DNA from: Saprospiraceae bacterium | Lineage (GTDB): Bacteria; Bacteroidota; Bacteroidia; Chitinophagales; Saprospiraceae | DNA: 64,000 nt | NCBI GenBank assembly: GCA_016714445.1 | Contig: JADJNF010000007.1 | Location: 1-64,000 of the forward strand | Direction: 5' to 3' | Shown: in pieces, positions 45,040 through 54,829 of the stretch | Position numbering within the stretch: the first letter of the stretch is position 1 | Layout of the letters: each line of letters begins with the position of its first letter | The notes under the pieces: model-generated | The model's database searches: none | Told to the model about the DNA's origin: nothing | What the model saw: only the letters and a program-made list of their open reading frames with translations | Translations under genes and position numbers: made by a program

Positions 45040-48000
45040 TTATGCTTTTTCATTCAATGTAGCCACAATGATTTTATCTATTTTTGCTTTTAAAAGTTGT
45101 TTGTTTAGCTCATCAGACTTTTGAACCACTGTTTTCACTTTAGCACCAGCCTCTGTCAGTCGTGTTTTCAGCAAATTTAGATTGGCCATTTGAGCCCCCG
45201 ATGGTTTACCCGCATATCCAACCACTTCACCATAAAGTGATGCTATTTTTTCTCTCAACTGTGGTTCTGCAGCACCAACATAATTATCGCCTGTAGTAAT
45301 TACCAGATTACTTCTCAGTGCTTCGATCTCCTTGATATAGGCTTGAAGATTCAATTGTTTGGCCAGTTTTTTGTCTTTCAGCAATGGAAGTATTTCTTCT
45401 GCTGTTTTTTGCAGCATATCCAACTTATCCACTTCATAAGCCAAAGATTCCATCATATTGTACAATTCCATACCCTTTTCATCTTTAAGTTTTCTGTCTT
45501 CAAGAGAATGAATAGACGATTCATCATATTTCAGTTCGATCTCCTGTGTAAACTCTTTGTTTCCTTTATTGATCTTTACAGTATACTTACCTGCAGGTAC
45601 AGTAGGAGCAGCAAACCCACCAAAAGTAAATGTTTTACCTTTGGCCGTTTTTGGTGGTTTCAGGGTATAGTTCCATTGCACTTCATTGATACCTTTGCTT
45701 TTGCCTGGTATCAGATCGGCTATTTTATAACCGTTCTCATCAAAAACCTCCATGGTCATTTTACCAAAAGTATGTCTTTTATTCATGAAATACACAATCC
45801 TTGCAGACGTCGTAGGATTATCTCCGACGTACTCACCCACAGCAGGAAAACTCTGAAAAGAACTGCTTTCGTTGATCACAGTAGGCTTCACAGTGATAAA
45901 ATCAAGCTCTTTTTCCATGGCTTCTTCTGTGATTTTTCGTAGTGGCGTCACATCGTCTATTATTATCACACCTCGTCCATGTGTAGCCATGATCAGGGCA
46001 TTTTCTTCCGGATGTAATGCCATATAGTGTATAGCAACTGCCGGCATATTATTTTCAAATTTTGCCCAGTTTTGTCCAGCATCCACTGTTACGTAAAGTC
46101 CGGACTCTGTACCAAGATACCATAAATTCGGATTCTTTAAATCTTCCTTAATACTCCTGGCAAATACAGGAATCTGATCATTGACCACTGATTTCCAGGT
46201 TTTACCCGCATCAGTAGTTTTCATTACATAAGGCTTCATGTCATTTTGTGTATGTCCGTCAAATACAACAAAAGCTGTATTTTTATCAAAGTTGCTTGGC
46301 TCTATAAAATAAGTCCATGTATTTTTTGGAACACCCGTGATATTGCCAGTCACATTGGTCCAGGTTTTTCCTCCGTCCATGGTCACTTGTACATTTCCAT
46401 CATCCGTACCTACCCAAATGATATCTTTGTCCAATGGTGACTCATTGATAGTAAAAACAGTACAGTGGTTTTCCGCGCCGGAATTATCAGCACTCAGTCC
46501 ACCTGACTCTTCCTGAAGTTGCTTCTTGGGATCATTGGTAGTGAGATCTGGTGAGAGTTTTCTCCAGGTCTCTCCTTTGTCATCTGATACATGTACAAAC
46601 TGACTTCCCACATACACCCTGTCAGGTTGATGAAGACTGGTAGATAGCGGGGCATTCCAGTTGAAACGCAATTTTGGATCTCCATCTTCTGCATATGGCT
46701 TTATAATTTTTGCCTGACTTTTGGCCACATCAACTCTCCATATATTTTCTGCGCCTTGCATTTCTGAGTATACGGTATTCGGATCTTTTGGATGTGGATA
46801 TACCCTGAATCCATCGCCATATCCCACAGATACCCAGTCACTATTTTTGATACCACCAACCTGCTTACTCGGACCTGTCCATGAGCCGTTGTCCTGAAGT
46901 CCGCCATAGACCCGATATGGCTTCTGATTATCAAAAGACACATGATAAAACTGTGACAATGGAAGTCCTTTTACCATCTCCCAAACTGTACCACCATCCC
47001 ATGATCTATAGACACCGCCATCAGTTCCTACTACAATTTTATTGGAGTCATGAGGGTCAAATATAAAATCATGAAAATCTGAGTGTATACCACCTCCTAT
47101 ACTCCTGAAGGTCTTTCCACCATCTTTACTTATATAACCCTGGAGTCCGGCTTTCAGAATAATGTCAGGGTTTTTTGGATCTATCACAATACGTGAAAAA
47201 TAGAAAGGTCTGATCACAAGTTCGAAGTCACCATTTAGTTTTTTCCAGCTGGCTCCCGCATCATCTGATCTGTAAAGTCCTTTGTCTTCATTCTTTTCAG
47301 TTTCAAGTACAGCATATACGATGGAAGCATTGGATGGTGCCACAGCTACTGTAATCCTTCCCAGTTTACCGGATGGGAAACCGTTGTGGATTCTACCCCA
47401 GGTCTTACCACCATCCATGGTTTTGTATAGAGCACTATTGACACCGCCTGAATTGAAGGAGTAGGCTGTTCTTCTGAATTCCCAGAAAGCAGCATACATG
47501 ATGGCCGGATTGACCGGATCCATGGTAAGCTCTGAGCATCCTGTTGTAGCATTGATATAGAATATTTTATTCCAGGTAAGCCCTCCGTCAGTGGTTTTAT
47601 ACACCCCTCTTTCTTCACTATCACCCCAAAGCGCACCCATCACACCTACGAATACCTCTTTAGAATTTTTAGGGTTTACTATGATGTTGCTGATACGTTC
47701 TGATCGGGTCAGCCCCATATTCTTCCAGTTTTGTCCACCATCTTCAGATTTGTATATACCATCTCCTATGCTCACACTGTTTCTGGTCCAGGTTTCTCCA
47801 GTACCTACCCAAAGGGTTCTATCAGGATCATTGGGATCTATCTCTATTGCGCCGGTGCATTGTGTATGTTTGTCAAATATCGGGTTGAATGTAACTCCGG
47901 CATTATTTGTTTTCCAAACTCCACCACCTGCTGCTGCGACATAAAATATTTTTGAATCCGTAGGATGGGCTTCCAAATCAGATACTCTTCCTGACATCAC

Positions 48001-48126
48001 CGCAGGTCCTATCTGTCGTGCTCTGACAGCACCAAATATTTCATCACTTTTAAGCGGAATTGGTTTTTGAGCTGAAAGAATTACAAAATTTGTCAGCGCT
48101 AGAATAAGTGCGATATATTGCTTCAT
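45040..48126 (-). CDS. Secreted BNR/Asp-box beta-propeller protein (sortilin-like, annotated glycosyl hydrolase)
   Basis: 1028 residues. Residues 1-19 are a signal peptide (ending LSAQ). Residues about 30-720 form two beta-propellers with about ten Asp-box motifs of the S-x-D-x-G-x-T-W type (SEDGGQNWK, TTDGGLTWN, TMDGGKTWG, SKDGGKTFR). The region about 740-880 is a beta-sandwich, and the C-terminal ~130 residues are helical and Lys-rich. This is the widespread Bacteroidota family often named VPS10/sortilin-like or glycosyl hydrolase; no sialidase catalytic set is evident, so an enzyme name is not justified. No T9SS sorting domain is present, so it probably stays periplasmic or is released otherwise. 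It is preceded by the LolA-fold gene on the same strand but separated by a terminator. Confidence 0.85.
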   Translation of the reverse strand: MKQYIALILALTNFVILSAQKPIPLKSDEIFGAVRARQIGPAVMSGRVSDLEAHPTDSKIFYVAAAGGGVWKTNNAGVTFNPIFDKHTQCTGAIEIDPNDPDRTLWVGTGETWTRNSVSIGDGIYKSEDGGQNWKNMGLTRSERISNIIVNPKNSKEVFVGVMGALWGDSEERGVYKTTDGGLTWNKIFYINATTGCSELTMDPVNPAIMYAAFWEFRRTAYSFNSGGVNSALYKTMDGGKTWGRIHNGFPSGKLGRITVAVAPSNASIVYAVLETEKNEDKGLYRSDDAGASWKKLNGDFELVIRPFYFSRIVIDPKNPDIILKAGLQGYISKDGGKTFRSIGGGIHSDFHDFIFDPHDSNKIVVGTDGGVYRSWDGGTVWEMVKGLPLSQFYHVSFDNQKPYRVYGGLQDNGSWTGPSKQVGGIKNSDWVSVGYGDGFRVYPHPKDPNTVYSEMQGAENIWRVDVAKSQAKIIKPYAEDGDPKLRFNWNAPLSTSLHQPDRVYVGSQFVHVSDDKGETWRKLSPDLTTNDPKKQLQEESGGLSADNSGAENHCTVFTINESPLDKDIIWVGTDDGNVQVTMDGGKTWTNVTGNITGVPKNTWTYFIEPSNFDKNTAFVVFDGHTQNDMKPYVMKTTDAGKTWKSVVNDQIPVFARSIKEDLKNPNLWYLGTESGLYVTVDAGQNWAKFENNMPAVAIHYMALHPEENALIMATHGRGVIIIDDVTPLRKITEEAMEKELDFITVKPTVINESSSFQSFPAVGEYVGDNPTTSARIVYFMNKRHTFGKMTMEVFDENGYKIADLIPGKSKGINEVQWNYTLKPPKTAKGKTFTFGGFAAPTVPAGKYTVKINKGNKEFTQEIELKYDESSIHSLEDRKLKDEKGMELYNMMESLAYEVDKLDMLQKTAEEILPLLKDKKLAKQLNLQAYIKEIEALRSNLVITTGDNYVGAAEPQLREKIASLYGEVVGYAGKPSGAQMANLNLLKTRLTEAGAKVKTVVQKSDELNKQLLKAKIDKIIVATLNEKA

Positions 48127-48161
48127 ATGTTTTGTTTTAGAATGGATAAAAGGGAAAAAAG

Positions 48162-48193
48162 GGAGTATCCGCTATTTTAAAGACAGATACTCC
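48162..48193 (-). terminator. Terminator of the LolA-fold protein gene
   Basis: GGAGTATC and GATACTCC pair perfectly around a 16-base loop. On the minus strand CTTTTTTCCC follows. It begins 25 bases after the stop at 48218, separating that gene from the BNR gene. Confidence 0.75.
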
Positions 48194-48217
48194 TTCATGA
48201 TTATAAAAATTCGATAA

Positions 48218-48967
48218 TTAGTTGCCTTCCGGAAAAGCAAACTCTTTATCGTCGATCTCTACATTAAGTTCTATTTTTTCAATGGCAATAGAAGCTTGTG
48301 TCTGACCTTCAAACTTCTGATCTAATGTAAAAGGTAACATTAAACCATTTACTTCCTGATAATCTGAAAATACCGCTTCTGATGATTTACCTTTTGCAGG
48401 TCCCTTCTTGATGATAGATTTGGTCATAATAGGTATAAAATTTTCTTTATCAAAGAAGTAAACAGTTGAATTTTCTTCTTCCTTTCCTTCTATCATCACA
48501 GGTTTTTTAGTCAGTTTAATTTTATAACAATCAGTACCTTCTACAGTTTCACTTCCTTCCAGAGCTATATTATATCCTTTTTCTTTATATCTCAGGAAAG
48601 CATCGGGAAAGTCAGCTACTTCTGCTTTTGTAATTTCATTGTCTTCTGCTTCCATTTTTTCAGCTTTCATGGTCATAAAATTAGTCTGCCAACCTGTTGT
48701 ACCGTCAAAAGCCGGCTGAACCATGGTCATACCCTGAAAAGTAAAAGATATTTTCTGTTTCATTGGCTTTGAAAGCATGATGGCCGGAAATTCCATTCCC
48801 TGAGTTTTGACCTTAGCTGTAGATTTCATGGAAGTCAATTTGGACCAAGCATCTCTTCCCCCTGTATTTTCAAAATATTTATTAATGATTTCATCCGCAG
48901 TCTGTGCAGAAAGTAATTGTGAAATAAGAACAAAACAGCCAAGTACAAGATTTTTTCTAAAATTCAT
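48218..48967 (-). CDS. Outer-membrane lipoprotein-sorting (LolA/LolB-fold) family protein
   Basis: 249 residues. The signal peptide ends LLSAQ near residue 22. ADEIINKYFENTGGRDAWSKL is the typical opening of Bacteroidota LolA-fold proteins, followed by a long antiparallel beta-sheet pattern ending in YFFDKENFIPIMT and FSDYQEVNGLMLP, as in the family. It may carry a lipid-like ligand in the periplasm; a true LolA role is not shown, since no partner Lol genes are nearby. Confidence 0.8.
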   Translation of the reverse strand: MNFRKNLVLGCFVLISQLLSAQTADEIINKYFENTGGRDAWSKLTSMKSTAKVKTQGMEFPAIMLSKPMKQKISFTFQGMTMVQPAFDGTTGWQTNFMTMKAEKMEAEDNEITKAEVADFPDAFLRYKEKGYNIALEGSETVEGTDCYKIKLTKKPVMIEGKEEENSTVYFFDKENFIPIMTKSIIKKGPAKGKSSEAVFSDYQEVNGLMLPFTLDQKFEGQTQASIAIEKIELNVEIDDKEFAFPEGN

Positions 48968-49120
48968 TTTGAATTGATTTTAATTGATTTTGAATAAATA
49001 ATTTTACAGATTCTTAAACCACCAAAGGATTAATTTGGTTTCAAAATTAGTACAAAACAAAGCTTTTTACAGAGAAATATCGACTAAATTATTGTTTCGT
49101 CGGACGGTTTTCTAAAAACC

Positions 49121-49834
49121 TTAAAACAAAGATGTTTGTGTCACCTTAGATGAAGAATTTACTGGCAATATCAGCGACGGATCATTTGCCCTCACATTAT
49201 TCACTTTTTCCGACACTTCATATGCGTTCATGTATTCCGAAGGATATGGTATAATCAGTTGAACAGCTTCATCAGCTTTAATTTCTTTATCCAGCCAAAG
49301 TTTTTCATTTTCCGGCAATAATATAGCAGGCATCCGGTCATGTATTTTTTCCATCATACGATTTGGCGCCGTAGTAATCACAGTGAAACTTCGAATGATT
49401 TCACCCGTTTCAGGGACATGCCATATATCCCACAATCCGGCTACAGAAAAAATATCCTGATCTGTAGTGACAATTCTAAAGGGTGTTTTTATCTTTCCAG
49501 TGGTCTTCCATTCATAAAAACCATCCATAGGAACTATACATCTTCGTGAAGCCAAAAGGTTTTTATATGCGGTCTTTTCCATCAGCGTTTCTACCCTTGC
49601 ATTGATCATTTTGGCACCTATACTTTTATCTTTTGCCCAAAAAGGAATCAAGCCCCATCTATAAATGTGTAAATGATCGGGTTCGGCATTTGTGATTACA
49701 GGAACCATATGTGTAGGTGCCACATTAAAGTTGGGGAGAGGGTTGTATCTTTCGAGTTCTTCAGAATAAAAGGTAGCATGAAACCTAGCTTCAATTTCTT
49801 TTTCAATCTTTGTAAGGGAAGAACGACCGCACAT
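49121..49834 (-). CDS. yedK: SRAP/HMCES family abasic-site DNA-protein crosslinker
   Basis: 237 residues, full length for the SOS response-associated peptidase family. Cys2, exposed after Met removal, forms a thiazolidine crosslink with abasic sites in single-stranded DNA. Asn78 (MINARVET), Glu108 (DGFYEWK) and His165 (KIHDRMPAI) complete the site. WGLIPFWAKD and RRCIVPMDGFYEW are hallmark segments. It is cytoplasmic. The SPOR gene ends 24 bases upstream of it on the same strand, so they may be cotranscribed, although their functions are unrelated. No SOS box was recognised. Confidence 0.95.
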   Translation of the reverse strand: MCGRSSLTKIEKEIEARFHATFYSEELERYNPLPNFNVAPTHMVPVITNAEPDHLHIYRWGLIPFWAKDKSIGAKMINARVETLMEKTAYKNLLASRRCIVPMDGFYEWKTTGKIKTPFRIVTTDQDIFSVAGLWDIWHVPETGEIIRSFTVITTAPNRMMEKIHDRMPAILLPENEKLWLDKEIKADEAVQLIIPYPSEYMNAYEVSEKVNNVRANDPSLILPVNSSSKVTQTSLF

Positions 49835-49857
49835 ATTAATATAATAGTTTTCAATGA

Positions 49858-50541
49858 TTATCTGTTTTTCACAAAACTGTCAATCCCTTTCCGCTTAAGT
49901 TCAGAAGCTGCGCTTTGTGCTTTACTTTCTGAGCTATAGCGAACTGCCACAACAGAATGATATTCAGAAGATGGAAATACTACAATTTCCGCCTGATTAA
50001 AACCTAAACTTTTTAGTTTTGATCTCATCTTTTCTGCATTTTCCTTCAAAAGATAACTACCCGCCATCACCATATAAGTACCGCCATCACCTTCCATTAC
50101 TTTTGATGGGCTTAAGTCACGAACCGGCTCAGATATTTTTTCCTTGGGTTTCGTAGCTGGCTTTGATGATTGATCTGACTTAGCTGATTCGCTTTTTAAT
50201 GATGCAGTTTCCTTATTTTTTAGTGGTAATGAAGGTGCAGGCTGACTTTTTTTCTTTTCTTCCAGTACTTCTACTTTGGCATCCAGATCATTGTAATCGA
50301 CTACACCATCTACGATATCTTCATTGGATATAGTTTTACCGTCGTTTGTTTCAATCATTTCAGTAGTTTGATGTAAGACAGAGTCCTGGTATAAACTATC
50401 CAGATATGTCGAGTCAGCTTCGAGACCTGATGTTGGTGTATTGACTTTGGATTTTTGGTATGATTTTACTAAAACTGTCACCCAAAAATATAAAATAAAT
50501 ATGACCAATGCATATATGGAAATCCTTACTAATCTACCCAT
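49858..50541 (-). CDS. SPOR domain membrane protein
   Basis: 227 residues. One membrane helix at about 5-27 follows a short cytoplasmic N-terminus. Residues about 30-150 are a polar linker rich in Ser, Lys, Pro and Glu. Residues about 150-225 are a SPOR domain (YMVMAGSYLLKENAEKMRSKLKSLG), which in known proteins binds denuded peptidoglycan glycan strands at the division site. A role in division or envelope maintenance is inferred. The start ATG is supported by a TACTTTTG box 30 bases upstream. Confidence 0.9.
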   Translation of the reverse strand: MGRLVRISIYALVIFILYFWVTVLVKSYQKSKVNTPTSGLEADSTYLDSLYQDSVLHQTTEMIETNDGKTISNEDIVDGVVDYNDLDAKVEVLEEKKKSQPAPSLPLKNKETASLKSESAKSDQSSKPATKPKEKISEPVRDLSPSKVMEGDGGTYMVMAGSYLLKENAEKMRSKLKSLGFNQAEIVVFPSSEYHSVVAVRYSSESKAQSAASELKRKGIDSFVKNR

Positions 50542-50570
50542 GATGATTTCTGCTTTAAATAAAATTCTTT

Positions 50571-50578
50571 CAAAAGTA
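50571..50578 (-). promoter_or_regulatory. -7 box of the SPOR gene
   Basis: TACTTTTG on the minus strand fits TAnnTTTG and lies 30 bases before the ATG at 50541. Confidence 0.45.
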
Positions 50579-50758
50579 CAAAATTATTTAATTTCTACGC
50601 GAATACCAACTGTTATACCATGAAGAAAAATGACAAAAATGTTTTTATAAAGTTTGCCAAGACCAGGAAGATCTATAAAAAAGTAATTTATTTCGAATTT
50701 ATTTATTGAAGCGACAGAATTTATGGTCAATAACCGATCTAAATAATATCTGACATAC

Positions 50759-50766
50759 TACCTTTG
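50759..50766 (+). promoter_or_regulatory. -7 box of pyrD
   Basis: TACCTTTG fits TAnnTTTG exactly and lies 18 bases before ATG 50785, implying a short leader. Confidence 0.55.
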
Positions 50767-50784
50767 CATTATTAAAGACCAGCA

Positions 50785-51825
50785 ATGTACAAATATCTCA
50801 TCAAACCTATCATGTTTCTTTTGGATCCGGAAAAAGCTCATCACATCACGGTGAAAATGCTTACGATTGTGCTCGCTATCCCAGGTATACAATGGATTTT
50901 CAGGATGTTGTATAGAGTTGATGCACCTGAATTACATAGAAATATATGGGGCATTCATTTTCCAAATCCTGTAGGTCTTGCAGCGGGATTTGATAAAGAC
51001 GGCAAATGTTTTGAACAAATGTCCTCGCTCGGATTTGGGTTTATTGAGATAGGAACAGTCACTCCTTTGGCCCAGCCCGGAAATGACAAACCAAGATTGT
51101 TCAGATTGCCCGAAGACCATGCACTAATCAATCGGATGGGCTTCAACAATGATGGAGTGGAAGCATTGGTCAGTCGACTGAAAAAAAAGAAAAATAGAAA
51201 TATTATTATAGGAGGCAATATCGGTAAAAATAAAAACACCCCCAATGAAAAAGCGGTTGACGATTATATCATATGTTTTGAAGCACTGTATACTTATGTG
51301 GACTATTTTGTAGTAAACGTGAGTTCACCCAATACTCCCGGCCTGAGAGAACTGCAGGAAAAAGAACCTTTGACACATTTGCTTTCTACTTTAATGCAAC
51401 ATAATCTGGAAAAACCCAAACCCAAACCGATCTTGCTGAAAATAGCTCCGGACCTGACTGATTCACAATTGGATGACATTATAGATATCGTTAACAGCAC
51501 AGGCATTCATGGCATCATAGCAACCAATACAACCCTTGATCGAAGTTCACTTGTCACAGACACCGCAAAAATAGGAGCCGGCGGTCTGAGTGGCAAACCA
51601 CTTCAGTCCAGATCCACAGAAATCATACGCTATATCCATCAGAAATCTGGAGGAGCCATTAAAATCATTGGTGTAGGTGGTATAAACAATGGTGATGATG
51701 CCATAGAAAAACTTAACGCCGGTGCAAGCCTCATACAGGTATATTCAGGTTTGGTATATGAGGGACCATCACTCATAAAAAATATTAATGCTGCTATATT
51801 AAAGCATCATGTTCATGACTCATAA
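50785..51825 (+). CDS. pyrD: Dihydroorotate dehydrogenase, quinone-dependent (class 2)
   Basis: 346 residues. It oxidises dihydroorotate to orotate in pyrimidine synthesis and passes electrons to membrane quinone. The N-terminal ~45 residues are the class 2 helical membrane-association segment (LIKPIMFLLDPEKAHH). The FMN barrel has VGLAAGFDKDG, INRMGFNNDG and the class 2 catalytic Ser in VNVSSPNTPGLR (Ser180/181), then LLKIAPDL and IGVGGI near the phosphate site. Length is normal. It stands alone, far from other pyr genes in this window. Confidence 0.97.
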   Translation: MYKYLIKPIMFLLDPEKAHHITVKMLTIVLAIPGIQWIFRMLYRVDAPELHRNIWGIHFPNPVGLAAGFDKDGKCFEQMSSLGFGFIEIGTVTPLAQPGNDKPRLFRLPEDHALINRMGFNNDGVEALVSRLKKKKNRNIIIGGNIGKNKNTPNEKAVDDYIICFEALYTYVDYFVVNVSSPNTPGLRELQEKEPLTHLLSTLMQHNLEKPKPKPILLKIAPDLTDSQLDDIIDIVNSTGIHGIIATNTTLDRSSLVTDTAKIGAGGLSGKPLQSRSTEIIRYIHQKSGGAIKIIGVGGINNGDDAIEKLNAGASLIQVYSGLVYEGPSLIKNINAAILKHHVHDS

Positions 51826-51925
51826 TGATGATTATTCACTTATTTATCCCAGATTAGTGTACATAATAAACTGGACTTTTTATCTATCTTGCTCCTGGTA
51901 CAAAAAAACATCTAAGTTAATGTGA

Positions 51926-52204
51926 CAATATACCGGATTAGCCAACTGTCAGGCAAGGTCTGTGGAGAAAATCCACAATCATGTCAATTACGCTATGACA
52001 GCAGTCAATGTGGCTAAAGCAATCATTCGAAAGGATATAAAAAAAGATCAACCGTGCAGTTGCTCAATTCAAGATATAAAAACAGAATTATTTAACCAAT
52101 TTTTGCTCGAAAGAATATTTATCAACTATGATATTAACCCAGAGTTGCAAAAAAATAATGAATTAAAACGCAAAATATTAGATTTTGGTAAAGTCGCAGC
52201 TTAA
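51926..52204 (+). pseudogene. Transposase remnant (C-terminal end, IS4-like DDE family)
   Basis: An open frame of about 92 codons with no proper ATG starts right after a stop. The sequence CQARSVEKIHNHVNYAMTAV, then NVAKAI, and later QDIKTELFNQFLLERIF and LDFGKVAA match, from memory, the C-terminus of Bacteroidota DDE transposases, where CQARS and a His-x-Asn segment precede a NxAK motif. The catalytic DDE core is missing. A TGTGGA/TCCACA dyad at 51961-51977 is inside the coding part and is probably incidental. No inverted terminal repeat of an IS was found. Confidence in the family assignment is moderate. Confidence 0.6.
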
Positions 52205-52232
52205 TTTTGTTATCGGAGTATTGTGTGAGTAA

Positions 52233-52823
52233 TCAGCCGATAATCTTTTTCTTCATGGCTTCAAACTCTTCTTCAGTGAGTAATCCAGCCTGCTTCATTT
52301 CTGCCAGTTCTTTGAGTTTGTCCATCGCAGAAGTAACATCGACAGCCTGAGTGGCAGTTTCCTGCTTTTTCCTGAATTCTTCGGCCATTTCCTTACCTTT
52401 TTCAAATTTTTCGTGGTAATACTTTTTTAGTCTTTCAGGATCAAAATCCAAAAATGTTCCCCCGGTTTCGAAGTGTTTCTTAAATACTTCTCCCAATGCA
52501 AAGGTAGATGCACCCGATAATACTGACATAGTGATCCCACCAAGAATGGATCCTACGCCGGGTATAAACTTAACCGCTCTTGCGCCAAGTCTGGCCAACC
52601 CTGAACCTGTAAGCGCTGTAATCACTGCTTTTCCTTCCGTTTGTTTAAAATCCACCTCATATAACTTACACATTTGTCTGATCATATCCAGTTGTATGGC
52701 ACTAACTGCAAACAAATCTGCAATGGGTACCGGTATAAATCCAGCTCCCATAGACCATATCATATGATTTTTGATGATAGAATTTGCGCTATCTCCACGA
52801 TTGCTCTTCTGATATTCTGACAT
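52233..52823 (-). CDS. DUF697-like membrane protein with C-terminal SHOCT domain
   Basis: 196 residues. Residues about 15-115 contain the Ala/Gly-rich amphipathic helices of the DUF697/YcjF-type domain (MGAGFIPVPIADLFAVSAIQ and FIPGVGSILGGITMSV). A Lys/Glu-rich helix spans 125-160. The last ~30 residues (LKELAEMKQAGLLTEEEFEA) form a SHOCT domain, a short oligomerisation module. A membrane-associated role is likely. The gene converges with the transposase remnant, and CCGATAA near its 3' end can pair with TTATCGG at 52210-52216, giving a weak shared terminator. Confidence 0.85.
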   Translation of the reverse strand: MSEYQKSNRGDSANSIIKNHMIWSMGAGFIPVPIADLFAVSAIQLDMIRQMCKLYEVDFKQTEGKAVITALTGSGLARLGARAVKFIPGVGSILGGITMSVLSGASTFALGEVFKKHFETGGTFLDFDPERLKKYYHEKFEKGKEMAEEFRKKQETATQAVDVTSAMDKLKELAEMKQAGLLTEEEFEAMKKKIIG

Positions 52824-52999
52824 TTTTATCTTTTTTAAATTTAGAAATCAATAGTAAAACATACTTTTTCACCTTTAAAGTTTCATAATACTTCTAATAT
52901 TCGATCTACGTGCAGGAATTACAGACGAAAAGCTCTATTATGATGTGATATTGTAAACAATGACAGAATTGGATTACTTGTCAATTCACAATCAATCAC

Positions 53000-53007
53000 T
53001 ATCTTTG
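53000..53007 (+). promoter_or_regulatory. -7 box deciding the start of the 53031 gene
   Basis: TATCTTTG fits TAnnTTTG exactly. Because it overlaps a possible GTG start at 53007, the true start should be ATG 53031, 23 bases downstream of the box. Confidence 0.55.
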
Positions 53008-53030
53008 TGCTGTATTCCATATCAGTAAAA

Positions 53031-54156
53031 ATGAAATCAAGCGTATTACTCAGTATTATTGTATTCCTTTTGACCATGCTGCAAATGCAAGGCCAGCGCA
53101 ACATTACTACCTTATCGGGTCAGAAAATACGAATACTTCAAAACGGAACTTGGCAAAAATCAGATGATGCTGAAACTAAAATCGACTCTTCTGGAGCGGC
53201 CATTCCACCTGAAAATACAGATGATAATACATCAAAGACAAATTCTGAGAGCAATAATATTACCCGGGATGGTATAAAGTCAATTATTGCACAAGCTGAA
53301 AAAAAGGAAGTAGAAACTTTCCTCCTTTTTGATATCCTGGACAAAGAAGTGGCTATGAAAGAAGTGCAGTTGTCACAAGCCCGGCAATTAAAAAACAAAG
53401 AATCCGAAACAACTTTAAAAAATGAAATAGCTGATCTTAGGAATAAACAGAAAACTGCTGAAAAAAATTTACAAAATCGATGCTGAAAATGTTAAAAAAG
53501 CCATTTCTTTAAAAAAGCTAAAAGATGTAGAATTGTCCAAAGCAATGACCGATCTGGGCCAATCTTTAAATATTAATGTTACTCCATATTTACCTGTTGC
53601 CATACCTACCTTGCCAAAAACCATTGAAGTCAATCCTGCCCCAAATACACAAATTAAGAAAAAAGATGTATGTTTATTTGCCAGAGACGAAAAAATAAAT
53701 AAAGTACGAATCACAGAAACAAACACGGAACCATTCTATACCTTCACACCGGAAAAATTAAAAAATTATTTTAAAGAAAAAGAGCTTATGGACGTCTACA
53801 CGTCTGTAATTAGAAAAGGTAAAGAATATTTTTTTCATATAACCATCAAAATAACTTCAAAGGATGCAGCCAAAAATTATGGCCACATATCAAAAGAAAG
53901 TATGATGAGAGTTCAATTTATCACTGGTAATAGTATAAATCTGTATTGCACGGAGGATGTTTATGGAGGTACAGAAACATATACCGGTAATATAGTTTTC
54001 AAAACAGAATACAGCATCAATAATGAAAATGTAAAAATGTTGTCTAAATTTCCGATAGATAAAGTTGGTATCATGTGGACTTCCGGATTTGAAACGTATG
54101 ACATCTATAATGTGGATTTGATCATGAATCATCTGTCCTGTCTCAAAAAAATATAA
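53031..54156 (+). CDS. Secreted coiled-coil protein of unknown function, split by a frameshift
   Basis: Two adjacent frames form one gene. The first (53031-53486) starts MKSSVLLSIIVFLLTM, a signal peptide, then has a short region with TTLSGQKIRILQNGTW and a Lys/Glu coiled coil. It stops soon after an A-run near 53461-53467. The second frame continues the same coiled coil (KIDAENVKKAISLKKLKDVE) and runs to 54156 with a C-terminal mixed alpha/beta region of about 150 residues. Six A instead of seven would join them into a protein of about 375 residues. A homopolymer sequencing error or a real lesion is more likely than programmed slippage. No family was recognised. miaE begins 12 bases after it. 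Confidence 0.75.
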
Positions 54157-54167
54157 ATAAAATAAAT

Positions 54168-54749
54168 ATGCTGGGTCTAAAACTAGCTACTGATCCTTTT
54201 TGGGTAAATATAGCTGAAAAATCGATTGACGAAATTCTGACTGATCATGCCTATTGCGAACAAAAGGCCGCATCAACCTGCATTTCATTAATCATCCAGT
54301 TTCCAGACAGAAATAAGTTGGTAGATGAAATTACCCCTATCGTTGCTGAAGAGTGGGGCCATTTTCGTAAAGTTATCAAAGAATTAAAATCGCGTGGGTA
54401 TAGTTTTGGTAAAAACAGAATTGATAACTACGTTACGGAGTTGATGAAATTTCAGCGCAAAGGTGGAAACGAAGAAGATAGGCTAACCGACAAACTGCTG
54501 ATTTCAGCCATGATAGAAGCTAGAAGTTGTGAACGATTCAGATTGCTTTCACTACATATATCTGATGAAAAGTTAAAAGATTTTTATCATGAATTTATGG
54601 TATCAGAAGCAGGTCACTACCGTACATTTCTTGATTTGGCAAAAACCTATGCTCCGGAAGAAAAAGTTAAAATAAGGTGGGAACAAATGCTGGATTTCGA
54701 AGCAGAAATTATGAAAAGAAGAGAATTGAGGGGAGACAGAATTCATTAA
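54168..54749 (+). CDS. miaE: tRNA-(ms2io6A)-hydroxylase (MiaE-like diiron protein)
   Basis: 193 residues, the family length. It is a four-helix ferritin-like diiron protein with carboxylate and His ligands seen in LTDHAYCEQKAAS, EEWGHFRKV, EARSCERF and SEAGHYRTF. The family hydroxylates the isopentenyl group of ms2i6A37 in tRNAs reading UNN codons, using O2. The opening LGLKLATDPFWVNIAEKS is typical. It lies 12 bases after the frameshifted coiled-coil gene and may share its transcript. Confidence 0.93.
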   Translation: MLGLKLATDPFWVNIAEKSIDEILTDHAYCEQKAASTCISLIIQFPDRNKLVDEITPIVAEEWGHFRKVIKELKSRGYSFGKNRIDNYVTELMKFQRKGGNEEDRLTDKLLISAMIEARSCERFRLLSLHISDEKLKDFYHEFMVSEAGHYRTFLDLAKTYAPEEKVKIRWEQMLDFEAEIMKRRELRGDRIH

Positions 54750-54794
54750 TTGATAAATGTTTAGAGCTTAGATTTAATTTGCCGATAACTTTGT

Positions 54795-54802
54795 TATTTT
54801 TG
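54795..54802 (+). promoter_or_regulatory. Candidate -7 box of the 54830 gene
   Basis: TATTTTTG at 54795-54802 and a second match, TAACTTTG, at 54786-54793 both precede ATG 54830. Neither has a convincing -33 element. Confidence 0.35.
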
Positions 54803-54829
54803 CAGACTTAAAACACATATTTGACACAA

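Noticed and set aside
45343..45942. Plus-strand ORF of 199 codons
   Set aside because: It lies fully inside the well-supported BNR-repeat gene on the other strand and encodes Phe/Ile/His-rich sequence with no family likeness.
51961..51977. TGTGGA/TCCACA hairpin as a regulatory site or IS end
   Set aside because: It lies within the transposase remnant reading frame and has no partner inverted repeat.
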